A stretch of 64,000 nucleotides of DNA. Origin: Chloroflexota bacterium (GTDB lineage: Bacteria; Chloroflexota; UBA11872). Positions within the stretch are counted from its first letter, which is position 1; the number at the start of each line of letters is the position of its first letter. Both the position numbers and the translations under genes were made by a program. The DNA lies in contig JAPPNP010000026.1 in assembly GCA_028873795.1 (NCBI GenBank), positions 72,304 to 136,303 on the forward strand, written 5' to 3'. This document shows positions 52,417-60,934 of the stretch, one piece after another. Below the pieces are notes generated by a model, which was given only the letters and a program-made list of their open reading frames with translations, had not been told where the DNA came from and made no database searches.

Positions 52417-53442
52417 ATGGCCTCCCTCAAGGCGGCGGTGATCGGCGCCGGCAATCACGGCGCCGGCCACCTCCGGATGATTGCCGACGAGCCCGAGATG
52501 CGGCTCGTCGGCGTGTCGGACCTCGACGAGCAGCGCTTGGCCGCGGCCGCGGCATACGAGCCTGAAGTCTCTGCTACCGACTATCGCGAGATGCTCGACC
52601 GCGCGCGCGCCGACGTGGCTTACGTGGTCACGCTGCCGGGGCATCTGCTGCCCATCGTGCGCGAGTGCCTGGAGCGCGGCATCCACACCTCCGTCGAAAA
52701 GTCGCCCGGCAACACCAGCGCCGACACCGCGGCCATGATCGAGGCCGAGGCCGCCAGCACGGCCATGGCCATCGCCTCGTTCAACCGCCGCTACTATCCG
52801 CAAATCCTGGCCGTCAAGCGGCTGACGCTGGCCCGCGGCGGCCCGGTCCACGCCGCCGCGACGTACAACAAGACTCCGAGCGATCGCGTGGTCGAGAACA
52901 TGCGCCGCGGTCTGATGCCGCCGGCACTGGTGTGCGACGCTATCCACCACGTCGACCTGCTGCGCTGGCTGGTGGGGGACACCATGGAGACGACCGGCGT
53001 CGTCACCCAGGTCCACTCCGAGACCTACCGCTCCAGCCCCGCGCGCGAGCGGCACAACGCCGTCATCACCTTTGCCAACGGCGCACGCGCGGTCCTGATG
53101 TCGCACTTCGGCGTGGGCACGCGCATCCAGCGGGCCGAGCTGCACGCCGAGGACTTTTCGGCCTACATGGACCTCACGCGCATGAGCCCGCCCGAGGAGG
53201 CGCACCGGCCCGACACCTTCGAGCTCTTCGCCGACGGCGATCCCTACGAAGCGCCGCTCGACCTTGCGCCCGAGGGCGGCCCGCACTTCAACGAGACGCG
53301 GCACTTCGCCGATTGCATCCTCAGCGGCCGCCGCCCCTGGAGCACGCTGGAGGACGCCCTGGTGACCATGCGACTGTGCGAGGCCATATACGCCGGCCAC
53401 AAGGGACCATTCGACGGCGCCGTCCGATCCCCTCTCCCTTGA
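52417..53442 (+). CDS. Gfo/Idh/MocA-family oxidoreductase
   Basis: 341 residues. Rossmann motif AAVIGAGNHGAGHLRMI (residues 6-22), the family lysine in TSVEKSPGN (a variant of EKP, around residue 94), and the C-terminal catalytic-side pattern AIHHVDLLRWLVGD are present. These enzymes oxidise or reduce sugars, inositols or sugar acids with NAD(P). The last residues (AVRSPLP) are encoded by a family D repeat. ATG 52417 is preceded by AAGGA. The next gene is a DUF2961 protein, which fits a carbohydrate role. Confidence 0.85.
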   Translation: MASLKAAVIGAGNHGAGHLRMIADEPEMRLVGVSDLDEQRLAAAAAYEPEVSATDYREMLDRARADVAYVVTLPGHLLPIVRECLERGIHTSVEKSPGNTSADTAAMIEAEAASTAMAIASFNRRYYPQILAVKRLTLARGGPVHAAATYNKTPSDRVVENMRRGLMPPALVCDAIHHVDLLRWLVGDTMETTGVVTQVHSETYRSSPARERHNAVITFANGARAVLMSHFGVGTRIQRAELHAEDFSAYMDLTRMSPPEEAHRPDTFELFADGDPYEAPLDLAPEGGPHFNETRHFADCILSGRRPWSTLEDALVTMRLCEAIYAGHKGPFDGAVRSPLP

Positions 53443-53770
53443 TGAGAACTTTGCGTTACCCCTCCGTCATTCCGGCGAAGAGCCTGCCCCGTACTCGATA
53501 CGGGGCTGGAATCCAGTCCGGTCGCTTCTGGAAGCCCGCCGGATGTTTGGCGTCGGGCGGGTCTCAGACCCGCCCCTACCCGAATCTGCAAACGTCTCTC
53601 GGTGGGAGAGGGGTAGTGCTCGCCCCATTCCTCGCTACGGGGTTGAGGTTGAGTGGGGGGCTGCGCCAGTGAATCCTTCAGTCTCCCAGGCTGCCCGCAG
53701 CCTGGGCCACCGGGCCCGGACGTCCCCTCATCCCACCCTTCTCCCACAAGGGGAGAAGGAGCCGGACCGG
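53428..53770. repeat. Large intergenic repeat block (families D, B and C)
   Basis: In order: a family D phrase CCCCTCTCCCTTGATGAG (53430-53447), a split family B palindrome with the inserted phrase found near 421 (53466-53516), a family C palindrome GGGCGGGTCTCAGACCCGCC (53556-53575), and a D-like hairpin ACCCTTCTCCCACAAGGGGA near 53735-53754. No gene is seen in 53443-53835. Confidence 0.75.
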
Positions 53771-53835
53771 CCTGACGTCTCCCTGGACATGCCGAATGAC
53801 GGCCCCAGCGTTCGGCGGAAGTGGAAACGCCGCCA

Positions 53836-55383
53836 ATGAACCCCGCATGGCTCGACTTGCCCGAGCACTTCGCGCCCACGCGCGTCACGACCTACCAGGC
53901 CCTGCCGCCCGACACTCCCGTCACGCTGGCCCAGCTCGACGGCCCCGGCTGCATCCGCCGCATCTGGGCGGCCTCCGTGCGCCGGCCCACGCCCGCGCAC
54001 CAGCGCCAGATTGTGCTGCGCATGTTCTGGGACGGCGCGGATGCGCCGGCCGTCGAGGCGCCGCTCGGGGACTTTTTCGGCCAGCTCCACGGCTTGCCGC
54101 CCTACTCGCTCGACTCGCGCTACCTCACCATGCAGGCTCACGCCGGATACACGGCCACGTTTCCCATGCCCTTTCAGCAGGGGGCGCGCATCGAGGCCAC
54201 GGCGGGACCGGGCGTGGGCGACGACGGGATTCTGCTGCAGACCGATTGGCACGCCTACCCGCCGGAGTCCTTCACCGAGCCGCTGCGCTTCCACGCACAG
54301 TTCCGGCGCGAGTTCCCGTGCGAGGCCTATGGACGGAACTACCTGCTGCTGGATGCGGTCGGCCGCGGTCGTTTCCTGGGCTTCAACTACGGCGTGGCCG
54401 TGCGCGACGACCGGGCGCGCTGGTCCCACGCAGGCGCCGAGAACATCTATGTGACAAACGCGGCCGACGCCCCTGAGGGCCCGTTTGCCCATCTGCGCGG
54501 CGCGGGCGGTGAGGACGCGTTTGGCGCCTCCAACGGCGGTGTGCTGCACCGGCCCTCCACCCACCTCGACCAGGGCGTGCCCTACTACGCCCAGGAAGAC
54601 CTCGGTCCCGCCCTCGCCAGACACACGCTGGCGGCATATCGCTTCTTCGAGGCGGACGCCATCCCCTTTGGCCAATCGCTCCAGGTGCGCTTCGGGTCGA
54701 TGGCCAACGACATTTGCAGCACAGCGTATTGGTACCAGGAGCCGCCTCACCGGCCGTTCTTCCGCATGCCGGACTGGGACCAACTCCTGCTAGGAACGGA
54801 GCTGCCGTTCGAGACCTCCGGTGCGCCGGACCCGGAACCGCGCTGGCAGCTGCTGGGCCCATTCCATCCGGATCACGAAGCCGCGCTCGACGCAGCCGCC
54901 GACCGTGCCGATGCCGCCGAGCGCTTCGCCGAAATGGGCTACCCGCCCGACTCGCCGTGGCGCCGGGGCGACCGGCACGTCGCGCGCTGGGCGCCCGCCG
55001 CCGACATCAACGGCTTCGTGGACTTCTCGCTGACCTTCCGCCCCATCGGCCCCGAGAACTCGCTCACCTATCCCGCGGTCGGGCTGGCGCAAACCTGGCT
55101 GCACGTCGATGCGGACACCGCGGTCACGCTGCAGATCGGCTGGGTGAACGAGCTTCGGCTTCGGGTCGGCGAAGCTCCCTGGGCGTCTCTGGGCGGACAC
55201 GCCTACTTTCGCAATCGGGAGCACCGGCTGGCCCTGCGGGCGGGCTGGAATCGGCTGCAAATCAGGCTCGACAGTCCCGATGACGGACTGGCCCGGCAAG
55301 CCTGGGGCTCGTGGGTCTTTGCGCTGCGCGCCATCGACGGCCAGGGACGAGAGCTCGGGCTGCATCCGGAGCCGGGCGGCTAG
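53836..55383 (+). CDS. DUF2961 (GH172-related) protein
   Basis: 515 residues. Pattern of DUF2961: LAQLDGPGCIRRIWAASV, LRMFWDGADAPAVEAPLGDFFG, and RYLTMQAHAGYTATFPMPF. GH172 enzymes with this fold cleave fructose dianhydrides or D-arabinofuranose linkages. The C-terminal 150 residues are a beta-sandwich-like region. The neighbour Gfo/Idh and TIM-barrel genes support a role in unusual glycan breakdown, but the substrate is unknown. Start at ATG 53836 (MNPAWLDLPEHF); a GTG five codons upstream is possible. No signal peptide is seen. Confidence 0.8.
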   Translation: MNPAWLDLPEHFAPTRVTTYQALPPDTPVTLAQLDGPGCIRRIWAASVRRPTPAHQRQIVLRMFWDGADAPAVEAPLGDFFGQLHGLPPYSLDSRYLTMQAHAGYTATFPMPFQQGARIEATAGPGVGDDGILLQTDWHAYPPESFTEPLRFHAQFRREFPCEAYGRNYLLLDAVGRGRFLGFNYGVAVRDDRARWSHAGAENIYVTNAADAPEGPFAHLRGAGGEDAFGASNGGVLHRPSTHLDQGVPYYAQEDLGPALARHTLAAYRFFEADAIPFGQSLQVRFGSMANDICSTAYWYQEPPHRPFFRMPDWDQLLLGTELPFETSGAPDPEPRWQLLGPFHPDHEAALDAAADRADAAERFAEMGYPPDSPWRRGDRHVARWAPAADINGFVDFSLTFRPIGPENSLTYPAVGLAQTWLHVDADTAVTLQIGWVNELRLRVGEAPWASLGGHAYFRNREHRLALRAGWNRLQIRLDSPDDGLARQAWGSWVFALRAIDGQGRELGLHPEPGG

Positions 55384-55396
55384 CAGAATCCGATCT

Positions 55397-55454
55397 GGAT
55401 TCCGGCTTCCGCCGGAATGACGGATTGGACGGGCGGTTTGCGAACCGCCCGTCC
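55397..55454. repeat. Repeats between convergent genes (families B and C)
   Basis: GGATTCCGGCTTCCGCCGGA (55397-55416), then GAATGAC trimmed, and GGGCGGTTTGCGAACCGCCC (55431-55450), both near-perfect palindromes able to fold as terminator-like hairpins for the convergent genes. Confidence 0.75.
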
Positions 55455-55456
55455 GC

Positions 55457-57244
55457 TCAGCCTGGCGCGATTGTGGTCATGTCCCAGCCGCCCAGGGTGC
55501 GGAGGGGAATGGTGGGATTCGCCAAACTCGGCTCGCCCGCCTGCCGCCAGGCCTCGATTTCGTCTGAGTGGCCCAGACGGCGCAGCGCATTCCAGTGCTC
55601 CTGGTGATTGGCGCGGAACCACGAGCCGGCGCAGTCCCACACGAACAAGTGCTCGGCCCCGGCGCCGTAGAGCATCGAGGCCATGCGGCGATAGTCCTCG
55701 GCGCCCAGGTCGCGCGGCATCAGGTTGGGCGCCATCAGGCAGCTTGTGCCGCGCACCGCCTCGACGAACGGCTGGATCTGCTCGCCCGAAATCCACGTGT
55801 CTTCGGCCACCGGCAGGGCCAGCGGCGCGGGGCTGTAGGGAATCAGTGTGTCGATCAGCCCCTCGCGCGCCCAGGTGGCCACGTCCAGGCCGAAGAAGTC
55901 GTTGTCGGCCTGGGTGCCCAGCACGCACACGGAAATGTCGATGCGCTTGCCCTGGCGCGCGGCGCTGGCGGCGTCCATCTCGGCGCGCAGCCGCCGCATG
56001 AAGGCCGTGAGCACGGCCGCGCGATGCGCCAGCCAGCGGGGATCGCGCTCGTCCAGATCGTGCGGATCTTCGCCGTACTCGCGGGTGAAGCTCTCGACCA
56101 GCGGCGCCTCGTAGTCCAGGTACGGCGGGCGCCGGTTGAAGAGCAGCGCGATGCCATCGACCGGATAGGCCGCCAGCTCGCGCAGCACGGCCAGGCAGAA
56201 CTCCTGGGTCTCCGGAAACGCATAGGACAACCGCGGCAGGATTCGCCCCTGCCGGTCGATGCAATGCAACTCCGGGTGCCGCTCGAAATACCCGCCCTTG
56301 AAGAACCCCTCCATGGTGGTCGGCGGATAGGTCCACGCCGCCAGCCGGTAGCTGGCGTGGAACTCCATCCCCAGGTCGTGGGTATGCCGCAGCGCCACGT
56401 CCACCGGATCGATGCCCTTGCGCCGGAACTCGCGAAAGCTCTCCACCAGCAGGCGCTCGCCCAGCCGGCTGTAGCCCTGCAAGTCGAGATCGGCCGGATT
56501 GCGACCCACGCCGGTGGGGTAGTAGAGCTTGTCGCCGCCGCCGACCTCCCAATAGATGCGTCCGAAGTCCGTCTCGCGGTAGGGCTCCACCTCGCGCCGG
56601 ATCTCCTCGGCGGTCGTCGTGCGATAGGTGTAGGGATAGAACGCGTCGTTGTGCCCGAAGAGCCGGCGGGTGGAGGCGTCCCGCAGGTCGCGCTCGTGCG
56701 CCGCTGCCTCGGCGTCCGAGAGCGGCACGAGCTTGACGTAGGCGATCTTGGTCGACTCGCCCTGAATCGTCCCCGGGCCGTCGCCCGCCGCCAGGCGCCG
56801 GGTGATCTGCTCGAACACCAGGTCCTGGCCGTCGAGCTTGGCCACGCGCCAGAACAGCTCCTCGAACCGGAGCCGGCGCATGTGCCCGTCCAGCCCGCGC
56901 GGCGGCTCCCAGCGCAGCGTCGAGTAGGTGTCGTCGCCGCTCAGCTTCACCAGCACCTGCTCCAGCCAGCCCTGGTCCTCATTGGTCGGGTGAAATCCCA
57001 CGCTGATGGCGTGCCAGCCGCGCCGCTCGAGCGGATAGCTGACCGCAGGCGCCTGCGACTCGAATCCCGCCCACAGCAGCACGCCGCGCAGATGGTCGGT
57101 CTCGTAGGGCAGCGTTTGCCAGGTGCGTGGACGCAGCTCGGACGCCAGCGCCGAGGCCGGCATGACGCGGTCCAGATCGGTCAGATAGATGGGATCCGCC
57201 GCATATCCTCGGTCGGCCAAAAGATCGCGCGCTGCTGCAGCCAT
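55457..57244 (-). CDS. Glycoside-hydrolase-like TIM-barrel protein
   Basis: 595 residues. After a beta-rich N-terminal region of about 200 residues (ETDHLRGVLLWAGFESQAPA, RGWHAISVGFHPT) comes a likely (beta/alpha)8 barrel containing ALRHTHDLGMEFHASYRLAA, PVDGIALLFNRRPPYLDYEA and ISVCVLGTQADNDFFGLDVA, with the look of glycosyl-hydrolase-like family 10 (GHL10) proteins. No signal peptide. Catalytic acids cannot be assigned with confidence. It is convergent with the DUF2961 gene, and both may act on related glycans. Confidence 0.6.
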   Translation of the reverse strand: MAAAARDLLADRGYAADPIYLTDLDRVMPASALASELRPRTWQTLPYETDHLRGVLLWAGFESQAPAVSYPLERRGWHAISVGFHPTNEDQGWLEQVLVKLSGDDTYSTLRWEPPRGLDGHMRRLRFEELFWRVAKLDGQDLVFEQITRRLAAGDGPGTIQGESTKIAYVKLVPLSDAEAAAHERDLRDASTRRLFGHNDAFYPYTYRTTTAEEIRREVEPYRETDFGRIYWEVGGGDKLYYPTGVGRNPADLDLQGYSRLGERLLVESFREFRRKGIDPVDVALRHTHDLGMEFHASYRLAAWTYPPTTMEGFFKGGYFERHPELHCIDRQGRILPRLSYAFPETQEFCLAVLRELAAYPVDGIALLFNRRPPYLDYEAPLVESFTREYGEDPHDLDERDPRWLAHRAAVLTAFMRRLRAEMDAASAARQGKRIDISVCVLGTQADNDFFGLDVATWAREGLIDTLIPYSPAPLALPVAEDTWISGEQIQPFVEAVRGTSCLMAPNLMPRDLGAEDYRRMASMLYGAGAEHLFVWDCAGSWFRANHQEHWNALRRLGHSDEIEAWRQAGEPSLANPTIPLRTLGGWDMTTIAPG

Positions 57245-57306
57245 TGCTCCCGCTCCCCGTTGAGGTCCCTGTAGGGCCAGCCCTTGCGGCTGCCCGAGCT
57301 AATCCC

Positions 57307-57822
57307 CTAGCCGCCGTCTATGGAAACACCCGGCCCCTCGTAGAACCCGCGGCGCCAGTAGACCAGCGGCTGCGCTTCTCGCATCGACCCGTCCACCACC
57401 TCGCCCACCACGATCGCGTGGTCCCCGAGCACCGTGGTGCTGATGCGACGGCAGATCACCACGGCCAGCACCTCGCTCAGCACCGGCACCCGGTCGTCCC
57501 AGAGCGTCCACGGCACCTGGTCGAACTTGTCGGTAGCGCTGGAGGCAAAGAGCGTAGCCACATCGGCTTGCTCCGCCTGCAACAGATGCGCCGCGAAATG
57601 GCTCCCGGTCGCGAGCGCCGCGTAGCTGTTGCACGCCTCGTCCACGCAGACGATCACCGACGGCGGATGGGCGGAGTAGGAGGCGATCGACGTGACGGTG
57701 AGTCCGCGCGGCGACCCGTCCGCGGCCGTGCCTGTCACCACCGCGACCCCCGAGGCCAGCGCCGCCATCGAGCCTTTGAACAGCGCTTCGACATCCGTAG
57801 CGGGAGTTGACGGCACGGTCAT
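57307..57822 (-). CDS. Flavin reductase (HpaC/RutF-like)
   Basis: 171 residues. The flavin reductase domain shows MAALASGVAVVTGTAADGSP, GLTVTSIASYSAHPPSVIVC and the dimer-interface GDHAIVVGEVVDGS. It supplies reduced FMN/FAD to a two-component monooxygenase. The partner oxygenase is not adjacent. ATG at 57822. Divergent from the DEAD-box helicase gene and upstream of the TIM-barrel gene by 63 bases. Confidence 0.9.
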   Translation of the reverse strand: MTVPSTPATDVEALFKGSMAALASGVAVVTGTAADGSPRGLTVTSIASYSAHPPSVIVCVDEACNSYAALATGSHFAAHLLQAEQADVATLFASSATDKFDQVPWTLWDDRVPVLSEVLAVVICRRISTTVLGDHAIVVGEVVDGSMREAQPLVYWRRGFYEGPGVSIDGG

Positions 57823-57899
57823 CGCAGGGCCCTCGAGTCCGTCGGGTGGCGCGCCGGTGCCACGATACTACTGCGCGGCGGCTGCGCGATTGTGTATGG

Positions 57900-59306
57900 T
57901 TGAGAAAGCTAGAGGCGCCCAGCGCACCACGAAGGGCGCGGGCCGCAGACAACCATCGGCCCACCGCGGGCGCCAGTTTCAGCAGAAGGGCCCCCGCTAT
58001 CGAGAGTTTTACCGCGCTGCGCGTTCGACCGGATCTCGTCGACGCGCTGGCGGCCGACGAGATCACCAGTCCCACCCCCATCCAAGCCGCCTGCATTCCG
58101 CACTTGCTCGAAGGCCGCGATGTTGTCGGCCAAGCCCGAACCGGCTCCGGCAAGACCCTGGCCTACGCCATCCCGCTCGTTGAAGGCCTCGACCCCGATT
58201 TGCCGCGCGTCCAGGCCCTAGTCCTGGCGCCGACCCGTGAGCTCGCCGAGCAGATCGGCACCGTCGTCGATCCGTTGCTCGGTCCGAGCGCCCCGCCCTC
58301 GGTGCGTATCGTCGGCGGGCTCAGCTACACCCCGCAGCGCCGCGCGCTCGCCCAGGGCGCGCAGGTCGTGGTGGGCACGCCGGGACGCGTGCTTGACCTG
58401 ATCGAAAGCCGCGATCTGAACGTCGACGACTTGCGCATGCTCGTCATCGACGAGGCCGACCGCATGTTCGACATCGGCATGGCGCCCCAGGTCGAGTCGA
58501 TTCTGCGCTATTCGCCAACCTCGCGGCAGACGGCGCTGTTCTCGGCCACGGTGCCGGGATGGGTCGCGCGGCTCACCCTGCGCCACCTGCGCGATCCCGA
58601 GCACGTGGCGTTGGACACCCGGCCGGAAGACTTGCCCGAAATCGACCACGAGATCTGGGTCGTGCCTGAAATGGAAAAGGCCACGGCGGTCGAAGGCATC
58701 CTGCAGCAGTCGCCCGGCGTGCCGACCATCGTGTTTGGCCGCACCCGCCGTGGGGTCGACCTGCTGCGCGACCGCTTGCGTCGTCGCGGCCTGCGGGTGG
58801 ACGCTATCCAGGGCGGCATGCCCCAGCCCTCCCGGCAACGGGTCATGGACCGGTTTCGGCAGGGAGAGGTCGACGTGCTGATCGCCACCGACGTCGCCGC
58901 CCGAGGCTTGGACATCATGGGCCTGGCCCAGGTGATCAACTACGACATCCCCGATCACCCCGACATGTTCACCCACCGCACGGGCCGCACCGGCCGCATG
59001 GGCCGCGCGGGACGCTCGGTCACACTCGTCAGCGGCGCCGGCCTCGACCGGCTGGCCTCGATTGAGTACTCGCTCGAGCGACGCATCCCACGCCGCTATT
59101 GGGACGAGATCAAGACCGAGTTTCAGCCGGCGGCAGACGAACCCGCCGAAGCACCCGCCGCGGCCAACGGCCGGCGCGTGATGCCGGGCGAGCGACTCAG
59201 CGGTGGCAAAGCGAAAGCCAACGGCGCGAATGGCGGCGCACCCCGGTCGAACCGTCGCCGACGCCGTCCGCGAAAGGCGGGGGCTGAGACGGCCGGCGGG
59301 CGCTAG
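57900..59306 (+). CDS. DEAD-box RNA helicase
   Basis: About 468 residues. All the main motifs are present: Q motif (SPTPIQAACIPHLLEGRD), motif I ARTGSGKT, Ia APTRELAEQ, GG and TPGR, motif II VIDEADRMFD, motif III SAT, motif V ATDVAARGLDI and motif VI HRTGRTGRMGRAG. The C-terminal tail after residue 415 is low-complexity and basic (RRRRRPRKAG), as in RNA-binding helicases of the RhlE/CsdA type. The start is uncertain: TTG at 57900 is the first start in frame that does not overlap the divergent flavin-reductase gene. It likely acts in ribosome assembly or RNA decay. Confidence 0.88.
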   Translation: MRKLEAPSAPRRARAADNHRPTAGASFSRRAPAIESFTALRVRPDLVDALAADEITSPTPIQAACIPHLLEGRDVVGQARTGSGKTLAYAIPLVEGLDPDLPRVQALVLAPTRELAEQIGTVVDPLLGPSAPPSVRIVGGLSYTPQRRALAQGAQVVVGTPGRVLDLIESRDLNVDDLRMLVIDEADRMFDIGMAPQVESILRYSPTSRQTALFSATVPGWVARLTLRHLRDPEHVALDTRPEDLPEIDHEIWVVPEMEKATAVEGILQQSPGVPTIVFGRTRRGVDLLRDRLRRRGLRVDAIQGGMPQPSRQRVMDRFRQGEVDVLIATDVAARGLDIMGLAQVINYDIPDHPDMFTHRTGRTGRMGRAGRSVTLVSGAGLDRLASIEYSLERRIPRRYWDEIKTEFQPAADEPAEAPAAANGRRVMPGERLSGGKAKANGANGGAPRSNRRRRRPRKAGAETAGGR

Positions 59307-59335
59307 TCGTACGGGGATCCCAGGGCGGCAAGGGC

Positions 59336-60097
59336 TTGGCACCCCGCAAGCCGCTGGTCATCGCGCATCGCGGGGACACGGCGGCGGCGCCGGAGAATAC
59401 GCTGGCGGCCTTCACCGCCGCGATCGACGCCGGGGCGGACGGCATCGAGCTGGACGTCCACCCGAGCCGCGACGGAGCGCTGGTAGTTCATCACGACTAC
59501 TACCTCGACCGCACCACCGACGGCGCGGGACTGGTCAGCGATCACACTCTGGCGGAACTGCGGGCGCTGGACGCCGGCGCGTGGTTCGACGAGAAGTTCG
59601 CCGGCGAGCGCATTCCCACACTCGAGGAGGTGCTCAGCCTCGCCGTCGGATGCGTGCGCCTCGAGATCGAGCTCAAGGGGACCACGCTGGAGTTCCTGGA
59701 GCGGGCGCTCGACGCCGTCCGCGCCGCCGACGCCGTTGGCTCGGTGGAGTTGACGACCGGGCACCGGCCGCTCCTGTGGCACATGCATCGCCGCGAGCCG
59801 CGCATTCCCACCGGCATGTTCTTCGTCGAGCCGTGGCCGGACTGGATGGGACCCGAGTTGGGCCGGCGGCAGGTCATTGAACTGATGACCCTTGCCGGCG
59901 CTCGCGTTGCGCATCTGCCCATCGGCATGATCGACGCGGAGTTCGTCGGACGGCTGCACGGCGCGGGAGTGCAGGTGCACGGTGCCAATGTGAACGACGC
60001 GGCCACGATCGAACGAGCCATCGAATGTGGTGTGGACCAATTCACCACGTCACGGCTCGATCTGGCGCTGAGTGTGGTGGGAGACACCGTTGCCTAA
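59336..60097 (+). CDS. Glycerophosphodiester phosphodiesterase
   Basis: 253 residues. GDPD catalytic elements are present: AHRGDTAAAPENTLAAF (His, Arg and Glu), IELDVHPSRDGALVVHHD (Glu, Asp and His) and EIELKG. It cleaves glycerophosphodiesters to sn-glycerol 3-phosphate and an alcohol. No signal peptide, so cytosolic. TTG start at 59336; SD not clear. Thirty bases after the helicase stop, probably the same mRNA. Confidence 0.88.
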   Translation: MAPRKPLVIAHRGDTAAAPENTLAAFTAAIDAGADGIELDVHPSRDGALVVHHDYYLDRTTDGAGLVSDHTLAELRALDAGAWFDEKFAGERIPTLEEVLSLAVGCVRLEIELKGTTLEFLERALDAVRAADAVGSVELTTGHRPLLWHMHRREPRIPTGMFFVEPWPDWMGPELGRRQVIELMTLAGARVAHLPIGMIDAEFVGRLHGAGVQVHGANVNDAATIERAIECGVDQFTTSRLDLALSVVGDTVA

Positions 60098-60189
60098 CGG
60101 CTGGCAGCATATGGTGTCGGAGATACACACTACGTCCAATGGAATCTGCCCGCGGCAGCCGAACGTAGGGCGGTACGAAGGAGGCTGAC

Positions 60190-60933
60190 ATGACTCGACG
60201 ACGAGTGCTGTTCGGCGGCGGACTGGTCGGAATCATCGTGGCGGTGGCGATTGCCTGGTGGCTGATATCGCCGCTCTTTCGCGACACCGTGGTGGACGAG
60301 GCGTTCCCATTCGAGCTTCCGGAACCTGCGGCCATGGAGACCATGACCGAGGAAGAAAAGCAGGAGATGGCCGCCGAATTCGAGGCTGCCATGCCGACCT
60401 TGATGGAGATCGAGGCTCTCGCCGAGGCTGACCGCATGGTGGTCCAGGAGCGGGTGATGGAGGCGGCCGCCGTCATGCCCGACACCGTGATGGACGAGCC
60501 GATGCCCGCCATGCCCGAGCCGGAGGCCACGCCCAAGCCGGAGGCTACGCCGCAAGCCACGCCGCAGCCACAGCCGGAAGCTGCGCCTCAGCCTGAGCTC
60601 TTGCGCGAGGGCCAGTTCCGCGGCGCCGACGACTTTCACCGAGGATCCGGAAACGCCCAGATCTTCCGCACGCCCGACGACAAGCTGGTGCTGCGCCTCA
60701 CGGACTTCATGGTCACCAATGGTCCGGCGCTGAGCGTGCTGTTGTCCTCGTCGCCCGCGCCGGCGTCGAGTCAGCAGCTGGGCGACTACATCGACGTGGG
60801 CGCGCTGAAGGGCAACATCGGCAACCAGAACTACGAGATTCCGGCCGGCACCGACCTTTCGACGTACAACAGCGTCGTCATCTACTGCGTGCCGTTCCAC
60901 GTCGTGTTCGCGACCGCCACCCTCCCCGCGTAA
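60190..60933 (+). CDS. DM13-domain membrane-anchored protein
   Basis: 247 residues: a basic start and one membrane segment (residues 7-27), an acidic helical region with Met-rich low complexity (to about residue 105), a Pro/Ala/Glu linker (PEPEATPKPEATPQATPQ), and a C-terminal DM13 domain (REGQFRGADDFHRGSGNAQI, FMVTNGPALSVLLSSSP, GNIGNQNYEIPAGTDL, VIYCVPFHVVFATATL). DM13 domains, with a conserved Cys, are proposed to be cytochrome-like redox or electron-transfer modules. Strong SD GAAGGAGG seven bases before ATG 60190. One base separates its stop from the NDH-2 GTG, so the two are coupled. Confidence 0.85.
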   Translation: MTRRRVLFGGGLVGIIVAVAIAWWLISPLFRDTVVDEAFPFELPEPAAMETMTEEEKQEMAAEFEAAMPTLMEIEALAEADRMVVQERVMEAAAVMPDTVMDEPMPAMPEPEATPKPEATPQATPQPQPEAAPQPELLREGQFRGADDFHRGSGNAQIFRTPDDKLVLRLTDFMVTNGPALSVLLSSSPAPASSQQLGDYIDVGALKGNIGNQNYEIPAGTDLSTYNSVVIYCVPFHVVFATATLPA

Positions 60934-60934
60934 C

